From Odiellus spinosus (taxonomy: Eukaryota; Arthropoda; Arachnida; Opiliones; Phalangiidae), in NCBI GenBank assembly GCA_963920705.1, contig OY987227.1, positions 9,775,602-9,839,601 of the forward strand: DNA of 64,000 nucleotides. Direction: 5' to 3'. Below, piece by piece: positions 58,234 through 64,000 of this stretch (positions within the stretch are counted from its first letter, which is position 1; the number at the start of each line of letters is the position of its first letter). Position numbers and translations under genes: made by a program. A model generated the notes under the pieces. It made no database searches, was not told the DNA's origin, and was given only the letters and a program-made list of their open reading frames with translations.

Positions 58234-58320
58234 CTTAAAGCAGGATGCACACACACACCTATTTTCAAGGGTTTTACGCTTACATGGGCGTGAAAATAGG
58301 TCAGTGTGTATCCGGCTTAA
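58234..58320. repeat. Short foldback element with ACACACACCTATTTTCA arms
   Basis: AGCAGGATGCACACACACAC plus CTATTTTCA faces TGAAAATAGGTCAGTGTGTA plus TCCGGCTT around a ~28-base middle. It is an ~85-base inverted repeat, possibly a tiny MITE. Confidence 0.6.
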
Positions 58321-58650
58321 GCTTAACCAAGAATCCATTCAGGTTCCATAAGAATATGGGAGGGCCGCGATTCAATAACCATCCTCCCAAACTTTGTAGC
58401 AAAAGTTCGTCTGCTTCGAATCGATTTTTCAAGTAAATCGCTCCTGACATTATATTATTAACCCGCGCCACTAACGACCTTAACATAATATTTTGGGTAA
58501 TAAAAATGGAGCCGATCGAAAAAAGATCTAAGCGTACAAATGTTGCGAAAATTGCAGACGAACTTTTGTTACAAACTTTGGGAGGATGGTACCAGAGGCT
58601 AAAGCTATGCTCCCATATTCTTATGGAACCTGAATGGATTCTTGGCTTAA
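58321..58650. repeat. 94-bp inverted repeat around a 139-bp spacer
   Basis: Left arm 58321-58414 and right arm 58554-58650 match in inverse through AATCCATTCAGGTTCCATAA, GAATATGGGAG, ATCCTCCCAAACTTTG and AAAAGTTCGTCTGC. A 141-codon - strand frame (58301-58726) runs across the whole structure, and a + strand frame reads ADELLLQTLGGW from the right arm. The same peptide is thus encoded once on each strand. No known protein was recognised. Confidence 0.75.
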
Positions 58651-58726
58651 CATATATCCGTTGCCGATGGAAATTAAATAGGGTACCCAATATTATAATT
58701 TGCCGCTTAAAGCAATTTAAACACAT

Positions 58727-58956
58727 TTTCTTTAAGTTGGCAATTGCAAATTATCGCGAATTTTGTTACGAGTTCTAATAAGGTTTTTAGGCATATTGTA
58801 GTTACGTAAATCGATAAAAATAACATATTTAGAGACTCAAAGTCTAGTATCCCTATAATTCTATCTATGTAACGGATTTAAAAGTACTAAAAGTATATAT
58901 ATTTTCTTGGATATAGCAAAGCTCGAAACCTCAAGATTTTTGTAATCAGTCGTTTC

Positions 58957-58987
<31 letters not shown>

Positions 58988-59652
58988 CGTTTTATGAAAT
59001 GTTGGGTATATGCAAGTATTTCAAAGGTGTATTTTTCCTTTAATCAAGTTTATCCTATAAAGCAAACTCCGAGTTACTCGGAGGGACAGATTTATATAAC
59101 CATCGCGTTGTTGGGATGGAATAAGCGATCCGAAAACATTTAATAACGTCTGTTATCGGTGAGCTTCCGGTTGGGACGTTCTTTTCAATAGCTGAACTGT
59201 CACCCATTCCCCAATATCCGCGATTTTATTTCCATTCTTCCTTTCGTTGTACGTACGGATCGACTAGGGCTCAGAATGGTCAGAGAAGAATATGTCCAAA
59301 ATAAAACCCGATCGAGCATTCCTCCCGAGAGAGACATTTTCTGCGGAATGACCGAGCTATAGTTATTAATACTACGAAAGGCGGGGCATATTTTATAAGG
59401 TTGACACTGATGAAATATGGGCACGAAAAAGCGGGAACCTTCGAGAGAATTCGTCCATTTGTAAGGATCTCAAAGAGAAGATAAACGTGAAAATTACTTC
59501 GATTTCGATAACCTTTTAGAAATTTTCGATATTCGGTTAGATATTTAACGAATCTAGAAGCGTAAGAGTTCGAAGCCAAACCACACTGGTTAACTAAATA
59601 ATCCAAAACTAAAAGTGATCCACTATAGATTATTAATTAGTCTTCCAACGAG

Positions 59653-59686
<34 letters not shown>

Positions 59687-59739
59687 ACCCCACAAAGGTG
59701 TGGCCTAGAACTTCTAACAATGGACACTTATTATAATAG
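58727..59739. other. Gene-free stretch with homopolymer runs
   Basis: It contains a run of 26 T at 58961-58986 and of 30 A at 59653-59682. The rest is unrecognised. Overlapping - strand frames at 59200-59606 show no domain. Confidence 0.4.
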
Positions 59740-59880
59740 ATGAAGATCATAACAAAATCTAGCGTCCATGCGGGTACTCTAACGGCAAACGGTGGCTAAA
59801 GTAGTAACGAATTGGATAAAGAATGAGCAAAAGCGAGAGTGTTTTCGTTAGTTCCTATTTTTGCCACTTTTTAGGCCGTT
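59740..59880 (-). repeat. Family C repeat, copy 7
   Basis: It contains CATAACAAAATCTAGCGTCC, TCTAACGGCAAACGGTGGCT, AAAGTAGTAAC and TTAGTTCCTATTTTTGCCAC, matching the family in order. Confidence 0.6.
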
Positions 59881-60849
59881 ACTTTAACAATTAAGGTAGG
59901 TCTCTATACTGTTACTAGCCCCGTGTGGCTACAGAAATCTACGTGACCGTCGAGCTGATGACGTCACTACAACGATGTCAATCTGTACTCGTTTATAAAT
60001 TATAGGAAAGATAAATACGAAACAACAATATTTTCCATTTCACCATCTCTTTGAAATCTCTTTTTCACCAATAATAAAACCAGAGAAAGGCGTTAGAAAC
60101 ATTTATTTGGAAATCGCTCCCAACAGACTGGAGATGGTTCTTTGGGTGTAAAGTCGCTCGGCCTAGTTCTCCTATAGCTTTTTTCGTGTCCAGAAATACG
60201 GAATGAATAGGTTTTGATGCCTTTAGCATCTCGGCTTTCGTTTGCCCACAACGTCAGAAAAGAGCTTTCCGCTTATAGGGGATTCGATAGTTTTTTTTTA
60301 GGGCTTTTGCTAGACGAGCTCCTCTTTAAGCGAGAAACCTTTTAGAGATAAGAGGATTGGAGTAAAATCCACATGTTGGTCCGGTAACGTCGTTCACCCA
60401 CCCGTTTGCCCGATGGAAACCACCCAAGCCTCAACGGGGCCAACTCTCCTAAGAAGGGATTAATAAGAAAAAAAAACCAAGACTGTTCGCGTATTAAGAT
60501 CTCGATAACTTTAAAAGTAATCTAAATTTTATTAGATAACTGCGAACGTTAAAAATCAATAATTTACGAACATAGACCCGAAATTGAGTGTACTTTAAAG
60601 ATTAAGATACGGTCAAAAACTGCGCCAAATTTAGGGTGCGTTCAGCATTTTTCAAAAGAGTCATCGATTACTCAGAACTGACATCGATTTCTATATACTG
60701 AACGATTTTTTGTCTAAGGCTCTGACGTCACTATTATCATCGGATGTCAATCAAAAAAAGCAGCTCATGGAGCTGGATTTTTGATGGCCATTCGATGAGC
60801 ATGGGGTTCGTGACGTGTTATTTTTTCAGTGGTCCAGCATGAAAAACGG
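59881..60849. other. Gene-free stretch
   Basis: The only structure noticed is the small hairpin near 60748-60784 (ATCAAAAA, AGCAGCTCATGGAGCTG, TTTTTGAT). Nothing else was recognised. Confidence 0.4.
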
Positions 60850-61345
60850 ACTTCCCTGATATTTAAAGGTGTACCAACTAATTTTAAAAACAATAAATAT
60901 AATCAATTTATCAAAGCTTATCCCTGATAAGTTTATAAGAGCTTCCCTGATTTTTTTTTGACAACATTAAATTTATTTGATATTTACGGGTAATCCAGGT
61001 TGTTGAACCCTAGTTGTAAATGTGTTTCGGTTAAGACCAGCAATGTAGAAACCATTTTTTAATTCGAATTACTCAAAGTGGAAATAATAATTAAAACACC
61101 TTTTAATGAATTGGTGCGTTGAAATAACTGTTGTAAATGTGATTCGGTTAAGACTAGCAATGTAGAATCCATTTTCCAATCCCCACAATTGAAAAACAGT
61201 CACTAAATAATTGGAATTAACCAAAGTAGGAATAAGACTTATTAAAACTCCCTTTCTACGATTGGGTGTGTTGAAATAATTTTTGTAGTTGTGAAAAAAC
61301 CATTTTCAAATCCTCACAGTTAATTAAAACCCCTGTCTAAGAATG
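60850..61345 (+). repeat. Family F tandem units, locus 2
   Basis: Three to four diverged copies of the ~125-base unit carry AATGTAGAAxCCATTTTCCA, CCCCACAATTGAAAAACAGT, TTGGAATTAACC, AATTAAAAC and a GGTGCGTTGAAATAA-like end. TTCCCTGATATTTAAAGG precedes them, as at the locus near 6380. Confidence 0.65.
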
Positions 61346-62018
61346 GGTGTACTGTATTGAAACTCGACTCGCGCAATTGGTAGACCGCTAAACAAATAAA
61401 AATATGGTTGTAAGCACAACAGGAATAAATTTCGAGGTCCTATATTACGTACGTTAGCTTTTTCATATTTTTCTCTTCGTACGAGTTAGGGGTTAGAGTT
61501 ATACCATGGCTATTCCTGTATATACTTAATCCGTGGTATATCTACAAGCCAAAAAAACAATACCGCGTGGTTCCAATATCTCGTTGACCGATTCCATTGA
61601 CCCTTAATGTTTGTCGGTACGTGGTTTCGTCTTCCGCTTCGGTCATCTCACTATCAGATGGCAACGCGTACGAAATTATCGACCCTCTTATTTCTAAGCA
61701 ATCAATCGCGTGTGGTTATCATTCTCCCTAGTGTCTCTTCGAGGAGGATCAAGTGTTCGATGGATAAATAAAGGGTAAGGGTCAGAAAAATATTTTTAGT
61801 TCCAACTCGATGAGTGGGCTGGGTTTTCGAGGGTTTTTTTTTATTAGAAATTCACTAGAATTAGGCGATATGTTTGGTCACATAATGTTAATTTTTGGCT
61901 TAAAGTGGACATGGAACGTATTTGACTCGTTTTGGGTCTTCTGAAATTGATATCACGCCAATATTTCTAAATTGAAACGAATTATTGAGGTTGTTTTTAC
62001 GTAGCGTGACGTTCCCAT
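61346..62018. other. Gene-free stretch
   Basis: At about 61365-61440 a stretch faintly resembles the A and B boxes of a tRNA-derived promoter, but no tRNA fold can be supported. Nothing else was recognised. Confidence 0.35.
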
Positions 62019-62445
62019 TAGCCGCGTAAATACTAGGACTTGGAATCGATTTGAACCGTTTCAAAACGTTTCGCTAGAGTCGGGTGAACGAGAAACCGTC
62101 TTTTCTGTTATCGATTTGATTCATTTCTCGCGAAACCGCTTCGGAAAACGGTTTCATACCGATTTGGTTTCAACAACCGATAGACGAAGCTACAAAAAAA
62201 TCGTTACACCGTTTCATATCAGCTACGGTCACACCAGCATTACTTGATCGGTTTTAAAATGGTAAAAATCAAACCGATATTCAACTCGGCAGGAATCGTT
62301 TTAAGCGTCACGCGTTCACGCATTTTCTTTATAAATCGATTTACTGTATAGCTTCATCTATCGGTATGAAACTGGTTCGCGAATCAGTTTCGAGAAATTG
62401 AATCAAATCGGTTTCCCGTTCACACGGTTTAAATAGCAATAGAAT
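62019..62445. repeat. Two family E partial copies joined head to head
   Basis: The segment 62019-62195 (TTAGCCGCGTAAATACTAGG, GACTTGGAATCGATTTGAAC, GGTTTCAACAACCGATAGAC) runs in the copy 2 orientation. The segment 62218-62445 (CAGCTACGGTCACACCAGCA, GGCAGGAATCGTTTTAAGCG, TTCACACGG) runs in the opposite orientation. Confidence 0.65.
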
Positions 62446-63119
62446 AACGAAAGATATCGGTTTACCCAATCAGAAAAAAAATCTAATTTATTCAAAAATG
62501 GTACAAATTGGAAACTTCGTTCTGAATTCTACCGAATAAAAAACCTGAATTCGGCAGAAGTGGAAGATGATGGAAAATATGCCTTCGGTCCACTTTTGTT
62601 GATTTTTTTTATTTAGTCGAATTCAGAAGGACCAAATTAGAACGTTTTTCTTAATTGGGTTAGCCGATTTCTTTAGTTTTTATATTGTAGTTCATTGAAA
62701 TGAAAAGTAAAACCAACGTCATACTATAAGTAAAACCAGTCTCGCGATTTTTTTTTAGTTTCTAAAGATTAAATTCGCGATTAAATTTCAAAAGGTACAC
62801 TTTAATTGCAGCTATTCAACTAATTTTAAAGTATCAAAAATATTTTCTTGGTAAGTTTTTGACGGATGCTCTCTCTTTAAGGTTCAAAATCTCAGATTGC
62901 CTGTCGTCCTTTATGGGGTTCTGTTCATTTTTTCGTCGCTCTTTCTTTAAACGAAGAACAAAGACAACGTCGTAAGCCTAACGCGACTATATATATGGGG
63001 GTTAAGAAGGAATGTCCAGGCTACGCGAACAAGACTAAGCCGGTTCCCCAATTCTTGACAACCAATCATTTTTACGTCTCGTTGACTTTCTTTCTTATAT
63101 ATATTTGGTAGAGGTAATA
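62446..63119. other. Gene-free stretch
   Basis: AT-rich. Around 62500-62660 CTGAATTCTACCGAATAAAAA is loosely inverted against TATTTAGTCGAATTCAGAAG, a possible small foldback. Nothing else was recognised. Confidence 0.35.
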
Positions 63120-63758
63120 TACAGGGTGTAAAAGATCAGACAAGCACTCATTTTGTGGAAAACCCCAACTATCTTTAACGAGTGGCTCATATCCATTTTA
63201 TTATTCTATATTAATCTAGGGAATGTCTACCATGCAATGGTGCTATCGGTTTATGCCTAGGTGATAGCAAAGAAAAGTTACGGCTATTCTAAGATAGGGA
63301 TAATTTTAAATTTTTTACTCAATTTCTATCAGTGGCTCATGTCAATCTTATAACTGTAAATTAATCAAAGGGATGTCTTCTTTCTAATGGTGCTATCGGT
63401 TTATGCCTAGGAGATAAAAGAGAAAAGTTACGGCTATTTTAAGATAGGGGTCATTTTTGGGTTTTTTCTCGATTTCAATCAGTGGCGAAATAATCTTCAA
63501 CTAGTGGCTTATGTCAATTTTATTGTTTTAAATGTATCTAGGGAATGTCTTCTTTCTAATGGTGCTATCGGTTTATGTCTAAGTGACAGAAGATTGCCAT
63601 CTATATTAAAACGTGCGCAAATACGAATGAAATCGTGAAATAAAATTAAAATATAGGAAAACAAAGGCGTGGAATCTACAATTTATTGTAGCTATTCCTG
63701 CCGTCGGCAGTATTGGGGGTTGTCCACAAAGTATGACGGTCTTATCATTTCCAGTCTG
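63120..63758. mobile_element. Putative TIR element containing three tandem repeats
   Basis: ACTCATTTTGTGGAAAACCC with CAA (left, about 63145-63169) faces TTGGGGGTTGTCCACAAAGT (right, about 63712-63737). Weaker matching extends outwards for about 20 more bases. Between these lie the tandem repeats at 63181-63595. No transposase frame is present. The class is unknown. Confidence 0.5.
63181..63595 (+). repeat. Three tandem copies of a 150-170 bp unit
   Basis: Units start AGTGGCTCATATCCATTTTA (63181), AGTGGCTCATGTCAATCTTA (63331) and AGTGGCTTATGTCAATTTTA (63503). Each includes GGGAATGTCT or GGGATGTCT and ATGGTGCTATCGGTTTATG. The first two continue with GAAAAGTTACGGCTATT and AAGATAGGG. Confidence 0.85.
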
Positions 63759-64000
63759 TAATTCGAACCGTGAAAAGGAAGTTGCTAGTAAAACTTCTGA
63801 CGTATATACCTTTCTGGTTGTCTAATTTAGCGAGCAAAGATAGATATTTAAGAAATCTATACGTCATGGTACAGATTAATGGTTGGGGAGTACTAGATGC
63901 AAGAGTCACGGGCTCCACAAATTTTGATGGCCCCAAAAATGATCCCTGACACCATTTTTTAATGCCTTTTCATTAAAGTACGACAGCTATTCACCCATTT
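63759..64000. other. Right edge of the window
   Basis: The - strand open frame at 63745-63936 has no recognised motif. Nothing else was seen. Confidence 0.35.

Noticed and set aside
59653-59682. A30 run as the tail of a processed pseudogene or LINE
   Set aside because: No coding remnant or target duplication is seen next to it. A plain homopolymer is simpler.
61365-61440. tRNA-like A box (GCGCAATTGGTAG) and B box-like TTTCGAGGTCC
   Set aside because: No cloverleaf can be drawn: acceptor and D stems do not pair. At most a degraded tRNA-derived fragment.

Overview
The window is nuclear DNA of an animal, most likely an invertebrate. It is AT-rich and has GT-AG spliced introns, a peptide-type rhodopsin GPCR, a CR1/L2-type LINE and many short foldback (MITE-like) elements. 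There are no bacterial features: no operons, ribosome binding sites or CRISPR. I cannot name the species.

The only well-supported host gene lies at the left edge on the + strand. Three exons (298-466, 1258-1370, 3750-3862) encode transmembrane helix 6, helix 7 with the NPIIY motif, helix 8 and a short C-terminal tail ending in TGA at 3860-3862. The protein resembles orexin/allatotropin-type neuropeptide receptors. Exons for helices 1-5 lie left of the window. AATAAA signals follow at 3914-3923. Intron 1 carries a long palindrome and intron 2 a copy of a dispersed repeat.

The second coding unit is an apparently intact non-LTR retrotransposon on the - strand (about 19606-24304). ORF1 has a PHD-like zinc finger, a coiled coil and an RRM-like C-terminal part. 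ORF2 has an apurinic-type endonuclease and a reverse transcriptase with all key motifs. ORF1 ends with a canonical -1 slippery heptamer (A AAA AAC) directly before its stop, and ORF2 lies in the -1 frame, open through the junction. ORF1 and ORF2 could therefore be made as one fusion of about 1,499 residues; this is the most interesting observation here. The LINE sits inside a foldback element whose relatives occur at 54459-54806.

The remaining ~55 kb is gene-poor and built largely of short non-autonomous elements and tandem repeats. I recognise ten or so families from copies within the window: foldback family A (9727, 11766, 17070, 18643, 56358, 56973), B (30336, 54893, 55903), C (9584, 11159, 26550, 31870, 40235, 42513, 59740), D with 5-bp target duplications (29515, 44850), E (2761, 15960, 38923, 50820, 62019), F tandem units (6380, 60850) and J (around the LINE and at 54459). 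There are also single elements: a hAT-like one with clustered TATAGG boxes (27479-27994), a CAG-ended one (9179-9515), and a 1.06-kb one with a D copy nested in it (29113-30172). A few short open frames (37200, 43585, 48440) look faintly coding but match nothing I know. No rRNA or convincing tRNA gene was seen.
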